A stretch of 18,290 nt of DNA from an uncultured Pseudomonas sp. Lineage in GTDB: Bacteria > Pseudomonadota > Gammaproteobacteria > Pseudomonadales > Pseudomonadaceae. Positions within the stretch are counted from its first letter, which is position 1. Every line of letters begins with the position of its first letter. Both the position numbers and the translations under genes were made by a program. The notes beneath the pieces are model-generated. The model saw nothing but the letters and a program-made list of their open reading frames with translations. It was not told the DNA's origin and searched no databases. Below are positions 8,326 to 16,456 of the stretch, one piece after another. The DNA lies in the NCBI RefSeq assembly GCF_946885955.1, contig NZ_CAMPHI010000070.1, positions 1-18,290 on the forward strand. Direction: 5' to 3'.

Positions 8326-8817
8326 ATGCGACTGACTACCAAAGGCCGTTACGCCGTTACAGCCATGCTCGACCTGGCGCTGCATGCGCAGCATGGTCCG
8401 GTGTCTCTGGCGGACATTTCCGAGCGCCAGGGTATTTCCCTGTCATACCTCGAGCAGCTGTTCGCCAAGTTGCGTCGCGGCAACCTGGTTTCCAGCGTGC
8501 GGGGGCCGGGTGGCGGTTATCAGCTGTCGCGCGAGATGCAGGGCATTCAGGTCGCCGAAGTGATCGATGCGGTCAACGAGTCGGTGGATGCCACGCGTTG
8601 CCAGGGGCAGGGCGATTGCCATGCGGGTGATACTTGCCTGACCCACCATCTGTGGTGCGACCTCAGTCAGCAGATTCACGAATTCCTCAGCGGCATCAGC
8701 CTGGCCGATCTGGTAACCCGACGCGAAGTGCAGGAGATCGCGCAGTGCCAGGATCAGCGTCGCAATCATGGCAAGACACCGCATTTCGATAAGATTGAAG
8801 CATCCGCCGTCGAGTGA
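8326..8817 (+). CDS. iscR: IscR, [2Fe-2S]-sensing Rrf2-family regulator
   Basis: IscR binds a [2Fe-2S] cluster and in that form represses its own isc operon; the apo form controls other genes. The 163 residues open with [18 protein letters not shown], followed by the winged helix-turn-helix (about 25-67, [15 protein letters not shown] and [10 protein letters not shown]). The cluster ligands are C92, C98, C104 and H107, at exactly the E. coli positions. The start is fixed by the conserved N-terminus, but the upstream GGTAATCCTCC has no Shine-Dalgarno sequence. It is first in the iscR-iscX unit, behind a promoter with a type 1 site, so autoregulation is well supported by sequence though not proven. 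Confidence 0.98.
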   Translation: MRLTTKGRYAVTAMLDLALHAQHGPVSLADISERQGISLSYLEQLFAKLRRGNLVSSVRGPGGGYQLSREMQGIQVAEVIDAVNESVDATRCQGQGDCHAGDTCLTHHLWCDLSQQIHEFLSGISLADLVTRREVQEIAQCQDQRRNHGKTPHFDKIEASAVE

Positions 8818-8818
8818 T

Positions 8819-8837
8819 CGTGGGGTGCCGGCCCACG
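8819..8837 (+). other. Hairpin in the iscR-iscS spacer
   Basis: CGTGGG (8819-8824) and CCCACG (8832-8837) form a 6-bp stem with a 7-nt loop directly after the iscR stop and 18 nt before the iscS ribosome binding site. It could influence differential stability of iscR versus iscSUA mRNA, as known in E. coli with the RNA RyhB; that link is inference. Confidence 0.45.
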
Positions 8838-8866
8838 CGGCCAGAAACCTGATTAGGAGAGAGTCA

Positions 8867-10081
8867 ATGAAATTGCCGATTTACCTCGATTATTCCGCCA
8901 CTACCCCGGTCGACCCGCGCGTGGCGCAGAAGATGAGTGAGTGTCTGCTGGTGGATGGGAACTTCGGCAATCCGGCGTCGCGCTCCCATGTGTTTGGCTG
9001 GAAAGCCGAAGAAGCCGTTGAAAACGGTCGTCGGCAGGTCGCCGAGCTGGTCAATGCCGACCCGCGTGAAATTGTCTGGACCTCCGGTGCCACCGAGTCC
9101 AACAACCTGGCGATCAAGGGTATTGCCCACTTCTACAGCAGCAAGGGCAAGCACATCGTCACCTCGAAGATCGAGCACAAGGCGGTGTTGGATACCACTC
9201 GCCAGTTGGAGCGCGAAGGCTTCGAAGTGACTTACATCGAGCCGGGCGAAGACGGTTTGATCACTCCGGCTCTGGTCGAGGCGGCTCTGCGCGATGACAC
9301 CATTCTGGTGTCGATCATGCACGTCAACAATGAAATCGGCACGATCAATGATATCGCCGCGATTGGCGAGCTGACCCGTTCGCGCGGTGTGTTCTTCCAC
9401 GTCGATGCTGCGCAGTCTACCGGCAAGGTGGAAATCGATCTGGAGAAGCTCAAGGTTGACCTGATGTCTTTCTCCGCACACAAGACCTACGGCCCCAAAG
9501 GCGTTGGCGCCCTGTACGTACGACGCAAGCCGCGCGTGCGTCTGGAGGCCCAAACCCATGGCGGTGGCCATGAGCGGGGTATGCGTTCCGGTACCCTGGC
9601 GACCCACCAGATCGTCGGTATGGGCGAGGCTTTCCGGATCGCCAAGGAAGAGATGGCCCAGGAGAACCAGCGTATTCTGGCTCTGCGCGATCGTTTCTTC
9701 GCTCAGGTCGATGGCCTCGAAGAGCTCTACGTCAACGGCAGCCTGACCGCGCGCGTGCCGCACAATCTCAACCTGAGCTTCAACTATGTCGAGGGTGAGT
9801 CCCTGATCATGGCGCTCAAGGATCTCGCTGTGTCTTCCGGTTCGGCCTGTACCTCGGCTTCCCTGGAACCTTCCTATGTGTTGCGCGCCCTGGGCCGTAA
9901 CGACGAGCTGGCGCACAGTTCCATCCGCTTCACCTTCGGTCGCTTCACCACCGAGGAAGAAGTCGATTATGCCGCGCAGAAAGTGCGCGAAGCGGTGACC
10001 AAGCTGCGTGAGTTGTCGCCGCTGTGGGATATGTTCAAAGAAGGTGTCGATCTGTCCAAGGTCGAATGGGCTGCTCACTGA
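8867..10081 (+). CDS. iscS: IscS, cysteine desulfurase
   Basis: IscS is a PLP enzyme that converts cysteine to alanine and passes the persulfide sulfur to IscU and to tRNA thiolation pathways. The 404 residues carry [15 protein letters not shown]104 near the cofactor, PLP lysine K206 in [12 protein letters not shown], and the catalytic C328 in [10 protein letters not shown]. These numbers are identical to E. coli IscS. The start at 8867 follows AGGAGAGA (8855-8862). A longer in-frame reading from 8768 would overlap iscR and has no homology. It lies 49 bp after iscR, while the gap to iscU is longer (94 bp). Group I (housekeeping Isc-type) rather than SufS. Confidence 0.99.
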   Translation: MKLPIYLDYSATTPVDPRVAQKMSECLLVDGNFGNPASRSHVFGWKAEEAVENGRRQVAELVNADPREIVWTSGATESNNLAIKGIAHFYSSKGKHIVTSKIEHKAVLDTTRQLEREGFEVTYIEPGEDGLITPALVEAALRDDTILVSIMHVNNEIGTINDIAAIGELTRSRGVFFHVDAAQSTGKVEIDLEKLKVDLMSFSAHKTYGPKGVGALYVRRKPRVRLEAQTHGGGHERGMRSGTLATHQIVGMGEAFRIAKEEMAQENQRILALRDRFFAQVDGLEELYVNGSLTARVPHNLNLSFNYVEGESLIMALKDLAVSSGSACTSASLEPSYVLRALGRNDELAHSSIRFTFGRFTTEEEVDYAAQKVREAVTKLRELSPLWDMFKEGVDLSKVEWAAH

Positions 10082-10175
10082 CGCCGCCCGAGCAAGGTCG
10101 CTGCAGAACCAGCGCCTAGCCCGCAGTAGATTCACCGCCTGAAAGAGCGGTACCTGATGAGAGAGGAATACCAGC
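10082..10175 (+). other. iscS-iscU spacer with two small stems
   Basis: This is the longest spacer inside the isc operon (94 bp). It holds CGCTG/CAGCG around 10099-10114 and ACCGC (10134-10138)/GCGGT (10147-10151) with an 8-nt loop. No promoter or terminator is convincing. The iscU ribosome binding site AGGAA (10164-10168) follows. Confidence 0.4.
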
Positions 10176-10562
10176 ATGGCTTACAGTGAAAAGGTCATCG
10201 ACCATTACGAAAATCCGCGCAACGTCGGCAAGATGGATGCGGAAGACCCCGATGTCGGCACCGGCATGGTCGGCGCGCCGGCTTGCGGCGACGTGATGCG
10301 TCTGCAGATCAAGGTCAACGAGTCGGGCGTTATCGAAGACGCCAAGTTCAAGACCTACGGTTGCGGTTCCGCCATCGCCTCCAGCTCCCTCGCTACCGAG
10401 TGGATGAAGGGCAAGACCCTGGACGAGGCGGAAACCATCAAGAACACCCAGCTCGCCGAAGAGCTGGCGTTGCCGCCGGTGAAGATCCACTGCTCGGTAC
10501 TCGCCGAGGACGCCATCAAGGCGGCCGTGCGCGACTACAAGCAGAAGAAAGGTTTGCTCTGA
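10176..10562 (+). CDS. iscU: IscU, iron-sulfur cluster scaffold
   Basis: IscU is the scaffold on which [2Fe-2S] and [4Fe-4S] clusters are built from IscS sulfur. The 128 residues hold all ligands: C37 and D39 (PACGD), C63 (YGCGSA), and H105 and C106 (KIHCS). The LPPVK motif recognised by HscA is at 99-103. The start follows GAGAGGAA with 7-nt spacing. Length and residue numbers match E. coli IscU. iscA follows after 11 nt. Confidence 0.99.
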   Translation: MAYSEKVIDHYENPRNVGKMDAEDPDVGTGMVGAPACGDVMRLQIKVNESGVIEDAKFKTYGCGSAIASSSLATEWMKGKTLDEAETIKNTQLAEELALPPVKIHCSVLAEDAIKAAVRDYKQKKGLL

Positions 10563-10573
10563 GGAGAAGTTCG

Positions 10574-10897
10574 ATGGCTATCAGCATGACCGAAGCTGCC
10601 GCTCAGCATGTACGTCGCTCCCTTGAGGGGCGCGGCAAGGGCGAGGGCATCCGCCTGGGTGTTCGCACCACCGGCTGCTCTGGCCTGGCGTATGTGCTGG
10701 AGTTCGTCGACGAAACCGCTGGTGAGGACCAGGTGTTCGAAAGCCACGGGGTCAAGGTCATCATCGACCCGAAAAGCCTGGTATATCTCGACGGTACCGA
10801 GCTGGATTTCGTCAAGGAGGGCTTGAACGAAGGCTTCAAGTTCAACAACCCTAACGTGCGCGGCGAGTGTGGCTGCGGCGAGAGCTTCAATATCTGA
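10574..10897 (+). CDS. iscA: IscA, A-type iron-sulfur carrier
   Basis: IscA is an A-type carrier thought to deliver clusters or iron to apo-proteins, especially [4Fe-4S] enzymes. The 107 residues show the three family cysteines: C35 in TTGCSGLAY, and C99 and C101 in the C-terminal GECGCGESF. The start at 10574 follows GAGGAGAAG (10561-10569). A longer in-frame reading from 10283 would overlap iscU and is not homologous. hscB follows with an 7-nt gap. Confidence 0.98.
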   Translation: MAISMTEAAAQHVRRSLEGRGKGEGIRLGVRTTGCSGLAYVLEFVDETAGEDQVFESHGVKVIIDPKSLVYLDGTELDFVKEGLNEGFKFNNPNVRGECGCGESFNI

Positions 10898-10904
10898 GGC
10901 GCGC

Positions 10905-11426
10905 GTGGGAAGTCCTTGTCATTTTGCTTTGTTTGACTTACAGCCGAGCTTTCGTTTGGATGCTGAGCTGTTGGCCGCGCGTTATCGCGAGTTGGCGCGC
11001 AATGTTCATCCGGATCGCTTTGCCGATGCTTCGGAAAGCGAGCAGCGCCTGGCGCTGGAGCAATCCGCTGATCTCAACGAGGCCTATCGCACGCTGAAGA
11101 ATGCACCGCAGCGAGCGCGTTATCTGCTGGCGCTGCGCGGGCCGGAGTTGCCCTTGGAAGTGACGGTGCAGGATCCGGACTTTCTGCTGCAGCAGATGCA
11201 GTTGCGCGAAGAGCTGGAAGACTTGCACGACAGCGCCGATTTGGCAGGCGTGGCAGCTTTCAAGCGACGCCTGAAGACTGCGCAGGAAGCGTTGAACGAA
11301 AGCTTTGCGGACTGTTGGGACGATGCGGTGCGGCGTGAAGAAGCCGAGCGACTGATGCGCCGTATGCAGTTTCTCGACAAGCTTTCTAGCGAGGTTCGCC
11401 AATTGGAAGAGCGCCTCGACGAATAA
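10905..11426 (+). CDS. hscB: HscB, J-domain co-chaperone for iron-sulfur assembly
   Basis: HscB brings IscU to HscA and stimulates its ATPase. The 173 residues have an N-terminal J-domain with HPD at 35-37 (NVHPDRF), a linker with [19 protein letters not shown], and a C-terminal three-helix IscU-binding domain (about 95-173). I chose GTG at 10905 because Pseudomonas HscB begins at this point (xGxPCHFAxFDLQP) and is about 173 residues long. TGAGG (10894-10898), overlapping the iscA stop, provides the ribosome site at about 6 nt. An in-frame start at 10869 would overlap iscA and add 12 non-homologous residues. Confidence 0.96.
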   Translation: MGSPCHFALFDLQPSFRLDAELLAARYRELARNVHPDRFADASESEQRLALEQSADLNEAYRTLKNAPQRARYLLALRGPELPLEVTVQDPDFLLQQMQLREELEDLHDSADLAGVAAFKRRLKTAQEALNESFADCWDDAVRREEAERLMRRMQFLDKLSSEVRQLEERLDE

Positions 11427-11431
11427 TGCTC

Positions 11432-11449
11432 GCATGCCAGCCGGCGTGC
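11432..11449 (+). other. Hairpin between hscB and hscA
   Basis: GCATGCC (11432-11438) pairs with GGCGTGC (11443-11449), with one G-U wobble and a 4-nt AGCC loop, in the 61-bp spacer. There is no T-tract. It precedes hscA, which lacks a clear Shine-Dalgarno sequence, so it could lower or tune HscA relative to HscB; that is inference. Confidence 0.45.
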
Positions 11450-11487
11450 CTGAGCCTCCCGATTCCAGATATAAGCATTGATTAACC

Positions 11488-13353
11488 ATGGCCCTACTGC
11501 AAATCGCTGAGCCCGGACAAAGTCCTCAGCCCCACGCGCGTCGGTTGGCGGTGGGGATTGATCTGGGTACCACCAATTCACTGGTCGCTGCGGTGCGCAG
11601 CGGCCTCTCCGAGCCGCTGGCCGATGCGAGCGGTGAAGTCATTCTGCCGTCGGCGGTGCGTTATCACGCCGAGCATATCGAGGTCGGCGAATCGGCCAAG
11701 CTGGCAGCCTCCAGTGATCCGCTGAATACCGTGTTGTCGGTCAAGCGCCTGATGGGGCGCGGTCTGGCCGACGTCACGCAGCTGGGCTCGCAGTTGCCCT
11801 ATCGTTTCGCCACTGGCGAATCGCATATGCCGTTCATCGATACCGTGCAGGGGCTGAAAAGCCCGGTCGAGGTGTCCGCCGAAATTCTCAAAACCCTGCG
11901 TTTGCGTGCCGAGGCCACCCTCGGTGGCGAATTGGTCGGTGCAGTGATCACGGTGCCGGCCTATTTCGACGACGCCCAACGCCAAGCCACCAAGGATGCC
12001 GCGCGTCTGGCCGGGTTGAATGTGTTGCGTCTACTCAACGAGCCGACCGCGGCTGCGGTCGCCTATGGTCTGGACCAGCATGCTGAAGGTCTGGTGGCGA
12101 TTTACGACCTGGGCGGCGGGACCTTCGATATCTCAATTCTGCGCCTGACTGGTGGTGTCTTCGAGGTCTTGGCCACTGGCGGCGATAGCGCACTGGGTGG
12201 CGACGATTTCGATCATGCGATCGCCGGCTGGATCGTCGAGCAGGCTGGAGTATCCGCCGATCTCGATCCGGCGCAGCAGCGCCTTCTGCTGGAGGCGGCC
12301 TGCGCCGCCAAGGAAGCTCTGACCGAAGCAGAGGTCGCCACGCTCGCTTATGGCGAATGGCAAGGACAACTGAATCGTACGCAGCTCGATGAACTGATCG
12401 AACCGATGATTGCGCGCAGCCTCAAGGCATGTCGCCGGGCCGTGCGCGATGCTGCTATCGAGCTCGAAGACATTCAGGCCGTGGTCATGGTCGGTGGCTC
12501 GACCCGGGTGCCAAGGGTGCGTCAGGCAGTGGCCGAGCTGTTTATGCGTCAGCCATTGACTGATATCGATCCGGATCAGGTCGTGGCCATCGGTGCGGCG
12601 ATCCAGGCCGATACCCTGGCGGGCAACAAACGTGGTGAAGGCGAGGAGCTGTTGCTGCTGGATGTAATTCCCTTGTCGCTCGGTCTGGAGACCATGGGCG
12701 GTCTGATGGAGAAGGTGATCCCGCGCAATACCACCATTCCCGTGGCGCGGGCCCAGGATTTCACCACCTATAAAGATGGCCAGACGGCCATGATGATCCA
12801 TGTGCTGCAGGGCGAGCGCGAGTTGATCAGTGATTGTCGTTCCCTGGCGCGCTTCGAGTTGCGCGGTATTCCGCCAATGGTTGCGGGGGCGGCGAAGATC
12901 CGAGTGACCTTCCAGGTCGACGCCGATGGTCTGCTCAGCGTGTCCGCACGCGAGCTGGCGTCTGGTGTAGAGGCGAGCATCCAGGTCAAGCCGTCCTATG
13001 GTTTGACTGATGGCGAGATCGCGCGAATGTTGCAGGATTCCTTTCAGTACGCCGGCAACGACAAGGCCGCCCGCGTGCTGCGCGAACAACAGGTGGATGC
13101 CCAGCGTCTGCTCGAAGCGGTCGAGGCGGCGCTGGAGGCCGACGGCGAGCGCTTGCTCGATGCCGACGAGCGCTTGGCCATCGAAGCGCAAATGCAGCAG
13201 CTGCGCGAGCTGATGGCCGGGCAGGATGGGCTGGCCATCGAACAACAAACCAAACGTCTGACCCAGGTGACCGATGCCTTTGCGGCGCGTCGTCTGGATG
13301 CCACGGTCAAAGCCGCGTTGGCTGGCCGTAGTCTCAACGATATTGAGGAATAA
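11488..13353 (+). CDS. hscA: HscA, Hsp70-type chaperone for IscU
   Basis: HscA is a specialised Hsp70 that binds the LPPVK motif of IscU and drives cluster release using ATP. The 621 residues have the nucleotide-binding domain with [10 protein letters not shown] (22-31), [14 protein letters not shown], the phosphate-2 motif YDLGGGTFD (206-214) and [11 protein letters not shown] substrate-binding domain with [14 protein letters not shown] and a helical lid follow. Length is close to E. coli HscA (616) and shorter than DnaK. The start [11 protein letters not shown] is conserved in Pseudomonas, but AGATATAAGCATTGATTAACC before it holds no good ribosome site. fdx follows after 2 nt. Confidence 0.98.
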   Translation: MALLQIAEPGQSPQPHARRLAVGIDLGTTNSLVAAVRSGLSEPLADASGEVILPSAVRYHAEHIEVGESAKLAASSDPLNTVLSVKRLMGRGLADVTQLGSQLPYRFATGESHMPFIDTVQGLKSPVEVSAEILKTLRLRAEATLGGELVGAVITVPAYFDDAQRQATKDAARLAGLNVLRLLNEPTAAAVAYGLDQHAEGLVAIYDLGGGTFDISILRLTGGVFEVLATGGDSALGGDDFDHAIAGWIVEQAGVSADLDPAQQRLLLEAACAAKEALTEAEVATLAYGEWQGQLNRTQLDELIEPMIARSLKACRRAVRDAAIELEDIQAVVMVGGSTRVPRVRQAVAELFMRQPLTDIDPDQVVAIGAAIQADTLAGNKRGEGEELLLLDVIPLSLGLETMGGLMEKVIPRNTTIPVARAQDFTTYKDGQTAMMIHVLQGERELISDCRSLARFELRGIPPMVAGAAKIRVTFQVDADGLLSVSARELASGVEASIQVKPSYGLTDGEIARMLQDSFQYAGNDKAARVLREQQVDAQRLLEAVEAALEADGERLLDADERLAIEAQMQQLRELMAGQDGLAIEQQTKRLTQVTDAFAARRLDATVKAALAGRSLNDIEE

Positions 13354-13355
13354 GC

Positions 13356-13697
13356 ATGCCGCAGATCATCTTCCTGCCCCACGCCGTATTCTGCCCGGAT
13401 GGACTGGTCGTAGAGGTTGAGCCCGGTACTTCGATCCTGGAAGTGGCGCATGACAATCATATCGAGATTGAAAGTGCCTGCGGCGGTGTCTGCGCCTGCA
13501 CCACGTGCCATTGCATCATTCGCGAGGGATTTGACTCGCTGAACGAGGCTGACGAATTGGAAGAAGACCTGCTGGACAAGGCTTGGGGGCTGGAAGCGCA
13601 ATCGCGGTTGTCCTGCCAGGCTATTGTCGGGGATGAGGATCTAACCGTCGAAATTCCGAAATACTCGCTCAACCATGCCTCTGAGGCGCCGCATTGA
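13356..13697 (+). CDS. fdx: Fdx, Isc-type [2Fe-2S] ferredoxin
   Basis: This adrenodoxin-type ferredoxin supplies electrons to IscS/IscU during cluster assembly. In the 113 residues the cluster ligands C42, C48, C51 and C87 are at the same numbers as in E. coli Fdx, and the extra free cysteine C46 is present too (ACGGVCACTTC). The start lies 2 nt after hscA, and its ribosome site GAGGAA (13345-13350) is inside the last hscA codons, so the two are tightly coupled. The C-terminal helix and tail are short. iscX follows after 14 nt. Confidence 0.98.
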   Translation: MPQIIFLPHAVFCPDGLVVEVEPGTSILEVAHDNHIEIESACGGVCACTTCHCIIREGFDSLNEADELEEDLLDKAWGLEAQSRLSCQAIVGDEDLTVEIPKYSLNHASEAPH

Positions 13698-13711
13698 TTC
13701 AAGGAGCTGTC

Positions 13712-13909
13712 ATGAGTTTGAAATGGGTCGATGTCCTGGAAATCGCCATTCAGCTGGCGGAGAGCAAACCCGAAGTCGATCCGCGCGTGGTTAACTTCGT
13801 CGACCTGCACAACTGGGTGTTGGAGTTGCCGGAGTTCTCCGACGACCCGCAGCGAGGCGGCGAGAAGGTGCTTGAAGCCATTCAGGCGGCCTGGATCGAA
13901 GAAGTTTAA
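13712..13909 (+). CDS. iscX: IscX, small iron/IscS-binding protein
   Basis: IscX (YfhJ) is a small acidic protein that binds IscS and iron and modulates cluster assembly; whether it is an iron donor or a regulator is debated. The 65 residues begin SLKWVDVLEIA and contain the family pieces DPRVVNFVDLHNWV and a C-terminal EAIQAAWIEE. The start at 13712 follows AAGGAG (13701-13706); an in-frame reading from 13694 would overlap the fdx stop and lacks a ribosome site. Last gene of the isc operon; the next structure downstream is a hairpin with a T-rich tail. Confidence 0.97.
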   Translation: MSLKWVDVLEIAIQLAESKPEVDPRVVNFVDLHNWVLELPEFSDDPQRGGEKVLEAIQAAWIEEV

Positions 13910-13911
13910 GC

Positions 13912-13990
13912 GCAAGCTGCATACGGCAAGAAACAGTGGCAGCGCTGCCTTGGCTTGATGCTCAAAGGCTTGCGGCTTGTAGCGGCTCTT
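13912..13990. repeat. Degenerate CTTG/CAAG repeats and a 12-bp palindrome after iscX
   Basis: The spacer holds a perfect palindrome GGCAGCGCTGCC (13938-13949). CAAG-type words lie to its left (GCAAGCTGC, GGCAAG) and GGCTTG occurs three times to its right, which together make a loose inverted arrangement. This resembles the AGCTTGC/AGCTTGT-type intergenic repeats I remember from pseudomonads, but in a decayed form. No gene is seen. Confidence 0.45.
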
Positions 13991-14003
13991 ATGCTTTCAA
14001 CCC

Positions 14004-14035
14004 AAACCCGCGTATAATTCGCGGGTTTAATTTTT
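14004..14035 (+). terminator. Terminator-like hairpin after the isc operon
   Basis: AAACCCGCG (14004-14012) and CGCGGGTTT (14020-14028) form a perfect 9-bp stem with a 7-nt loop, followed by AATTTTT (14029-14035). That is a plausible rho-independent terminator for iscR-iscX. Its loop is a perfect -10 hexamer (see the ndk promoter). Confidence 0.65.
14013..14018 (+). promoter_or_regulatory. -10 element of the ndk promoter
   Basis: A perfect TATAAT lies 46 nt before the ndk ATG. No good -35 hexamer is found at 16-18 bp upstream (the stretch there is TTATGCTT). Transcription would start near 14025, inside the right arm of the hairpin, so the ndk mRNA would lack the left arm. Confidence 0.65.
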
Positions 14036-14064
14036 CGCGATAACCTTTGTTTCTGGAGTTTCAC

Positions 14065-14496
14065 ATGGCTGTTCAACGTACTTTTTCCATCATCAAACCC
14101 GATGCCGTCGCTAAAAACGTCGTAGGCGAGATCGTTACCCGTTTCGAAAAAGCCGGCCTGCGCGTCGTCGCTTCGAAAATGGTTCAGTTGTCCGAGCGCG
14201 AAGCTGGCGGTTTCTACGCTGAGCACAGCGAGCGCGGTTTCTTCAAAGATCTGGTGGCTTTCATGGTTTCCGGTCCGGTCATCGTTCAGGTGCTGGAAGG
14301 TGAAGATGCCATCGCCAAGAACCGTGAGCTGATGGGCGCAACCAACCCGAAAGAAGCGGCTGCCGGCACCATTCGCGCCGATTTCGCGGTTTCCATCGAC
14401 GAAAACGCCGTACACGGTTCGGATTCCGAGGCTTCCGCTGCTCGTGAAATCGCGTACTTCTTCGCGGCGACCGAGGTGTGCGCACGCCTTCGCTAA
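14065..14496 (+). CDS. ndk: Ndk, nucleoside diphosphate kinase
   Basis: Ndk transfers the gamma phosphate between nucleoside triphosphates and diphosphates through a phosphohistidine, balancing (d)NTP pools. The 143 residues match the family length. Visible are K11 in [11 protein letters not shown], the RPPLTxxx-equivalent stretch around [17 protein letters not shown], and the active-site H117 in [12 protein letters not shown]. The start at 14065 follows CTGGAG; an in-frame reading from 14047 (MFLEFH) lacks homology. It is preceded by its own likely promoter and followed by rlmN after 24 nt, so they may be co-transcribed. Confidence 0.98.
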   Translation: MAVQRTFSIIKPDAVAKNVVGEIVTRFEKAGLRVVASKMVQLSEREAGGFYAEHSERGFFKDLVAFMVSGPVIVQVLEGEDAIAKNRELMGATNPKEAAAGTIRADFAVSIDENAVHGSDSEASAAREIAYFFAATEVCARLR

Positions 14497-14520
14497 TGCG
14501 AAACGTGCGAGGGTGAAGCC

Positions 14521-15684
14521 ATGACTGAAGCTACCGGTAAAACCAATCTGCTGGGTCTGACCCAGGTAGAGATGGAGCAATTCTTCGAACGTATCGGGGA
14601 AAAACGTTTCCGCGCCGGGCAGGTGATGAAGTGGATTCACCATTTTGGCGTCGATGATTTCGATGCCATGAGCAATGTCAGCAAGGCCTTGCGCGAAAAG
14701 CTCAAGGCCTGTGCCGAAATTCGCGGCCCGGAAGTGGTCAGCGAAGATATTTCCACCGATGGCACGCGCAAGTGGGTAGTGCGGGTGGCATCGGGCAGTT
14801 GTGTGGAAACCGTGTATATCCCCCAGGGCTCGCGTGGCACGCTCTGTGTCTCGTCGCAAGCCGGCTGTGCGCTGGATTGCAGTTTCTGTTCGACCGGCAA
14901 ACAAGGTTTCAACAGCGATCTGAGCGCCGCCGAAGTGATCGGTCAGGTTTGGATCGCCAATAAGTCGTTCGGCAGTGTGCCGGCGAAGATCGATCGCGCC
15001 ATCACCAACGTGGTGATGATGGGCATGGGCGAACCCTTGTTGAATTTCGACAATGTGGTCGCCGCCATGCGGATCATGATGGACGACCTCGGCTATGGCA
15101 TTTCCAAGCGCAAGGTGACCTTGTCCACTTCGGGCGTGGTGCCGATGATCGACAAGCTCGGCGAAGTCATCGACGTGTCCCTGGCGCTGTCCCTGCATGC
15201 GCCTAACGACGAGCTGCGTAACCAGTTGGTGCCGATCAACAAGAAGTACCCGCTGGAGATGCTGCTCGCGGCCTGCAAGCGCTATGTATCGCGCCTCGGC
15301 GAGAAGCGCGTGCTGACCATTGAGTACACCCTGCTCAAGGATGTCAACGATAAGCCCGAGCAGGCTGAGGAAATGATCGCACTTCTCAGCGATGTGCCTT
15401 GCAAGATCAATTTAATCCCGTTTAATCCCTTCCCTCACTCGGGCTACGAGCGACCGAGCAACAATGCCATTCGCCGTTTTCAGGACCTGCTGCACAAAGC
15501 CGGGCACAATGTCACCGTACGCACGACGCGCGGGGAGGACATCGATGCGGCCTGTGGTCAGTTGGTTGGCCAGGTTATGGATCGTACCCGACGCAGCGAG
15601 CGTTATATCGCCGTCCGTGAGCTTGCCGTGCGTGATGTGAGCAGCGAGGCGGAGACGCCGCGTTCTACCGCCAATCGAACCTGA
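14521..15684 (+). CDS. rlmN: RlmN, dual-specificity 23S rRNA/tRNA adenine-C2 methyltransferase
   Basis: RlmN is a radical-SAM enzyme that methylates C2 of A2503 in 23S rRNA and of A37 in some tRNAs. The 387 residues have the CxxxCxxC cluster motif (C116, C120, C123 in CALDCSFC), C109, and the methyl-carrying cysteine C345 in DIDAACGQL, consistent with E. coli C125/C129/C132, C118 and C355. [12 protein letters not shown] is the GEP-type SAM motif. The last ~20 residues ([14 protein letters not shown]) are a loose tail. The start follows GAGGGTGAAG. The gene depends on [4Fe-4S] clusters, as made by the upstream isc genes. pilF follows after 13 nt. Confidence 0.98.
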   Translation: MTEATGKTNLLGLTQVEMEQFFERIGEKRFRAGQVMKWIHHFGVDDFDAMSNVSKALREKLKACAEIRGPEVVSEDISTDGTRKWVVRVASGSCVETVYIPQGSRGTLCVSSQAGCALDCSFCSTGKQGFNSDLSAAEVIGQVWIANKSFGSVPAKIDRAITNVVMMGMGEPLLNFDNVVAAMRIMMDDLGYGISKRKVTLSTSGVVPMIDKLGEVIDVSLALSLHAPNDELRNQLVPINKKYPLEMLLAACKRYVSRLGEKRVLTIEYTLLKDVNDKPEQAEEMIALLSDVPCKINLIPFNPFPHSGYERPSNNAIRRFQDLLHKAGHNVTVRTTRGEDIDAACGQLVGQVMDRTRRSERYIAVRELAVRDVSSEAETPRSTANRT

Positions 15685-15697
15685 AGAGAGGACACCC

Positions 15698-16456
15698 ATG
15701 ACCCTGCGCCCAGCGCTGTTCTTGTTAGTCGCCAGCCTGCTGGCTGGTTGTGTGACGACCGGCAAGGTCGATCCAATGAGAACCGAGGCGGGGCGAGACG
15801 GAGCGCGTGACGCCTATATCCAGTTGGGTATCGGCTACATGCAGCAGGGTTTCAGCGAGCGTGCCAAGATCCCGCTGAAAAAGGCTCTCGAGCTTGATCC
15901 CAGTAACGCCGACGCCCATGCCGCCCTTGCGCTGGTGTTTCAGATGGAGATGGAATCCAAGCTGGCCGACGAACATTACCTCAAGGCCTTGGCGCAACGG
16001 GGCAGCGATGCGCGTCTGTTGAACAATTACGGTAGTTTTCTGTTCGAACAGAAACGCTACACGGAGGCATTCGAGTACTTCCAGAAGGCCTCCAAGGACA
16101 CGCTCTATCCCGAGCGTTCCAGGGTATTTGAGAACCTCGGGATGACGTCCTTGGCGTTGAAGCAGCGGCAGCAGGCCAAAGGCTATTTCGAGCGCGCGCT
16201 ACGGCTCAATAGCCGGCGACCCACGGCGCTTCTGGAAATGGGCTTGCTGTCCTATGAGGACAAGGAGTACATCCCGGCACGCCGCTATTACGAGAGCTTC
16301 AGCGAGTTGTCCGAGCAGAATGCACGCAGTCTGCTCCTCGGTGCACGCCTGGCGAAGATCTTCGAAGATCGCGACAAGGCCGCCAGTATTGGTTTGCAGC
16401 TAAAGCGTTTTTATCCCGGCACGCCGGAATATCAGCAATATCTTTCGGAGCAATGA
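15698..16456 (+). CDS. pilF: PilF, type IV pilus biogenesis lipoprotein (secretin pilotin)
   Basis: PilF is the outer-membrane lipoprotein needed for placing and assembling the PilQ secretin of type IV pili. The 252 residues begin with a lipoprotein signal peptide ending in LLAGC (C18). Tetratricopeptide repeats cover most of the rest (about 38-220: AYIQLGIGYMQQGFSERA, LEMGLLSYEDKEYIPAR and others). The start follows GAGAGGA 5 nt upstream of ATG. It lies between rlmN and rodZ, the usual Pseudomonas position, away from other pil genes. The stop TGA shares a base with the preferred rodZ start (TGATG). Confidence 0.95.
   Translation: MTLRPALFLLVASLLAGCVTTGKVDPMRTEAGRDGARDAYIQLGIGYMQQGFSERAKIPLKKALELDPSNADAHAALALVFQMEMESKLADEHYLKALAQRGSDARLLNNYGSFLFEQKRYTEAFEYFQKASKDTLYPERSRVFENLGMTSLALKQRQQAKGYFERALRLNSRRPTALLEMGLLSYEDKEYIPARRYYESFSELSEQNARSLLLGARLAKIFEDRDKAASIGLQLKRFYPGTPEYQQYLSEQ

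Noticed and set aside
8864..10177. Minus-strand open frame of 437 codons opposite iscS
   Set aside because: It mirrors iscS almost exactly, has no family resemblance or ribosome site, and the plus strand carries all IscS catalytic residues.
10157..10189. Ten-codon reading frame ATG AGA GAG ... TGA overlapping the iscU start
   Set aside because: It has no ribosome site of its own and simply contains the iscU Shine-Dalgarno sequence; a leader peptide is not supported.
13906..15198. Minus-strand open frame of 430 codons opposite ndk and rlmN
   Set aside because: It spans two clear plus-strand genes and the ndk promoter region; the translated product is low-complexity antisense type.
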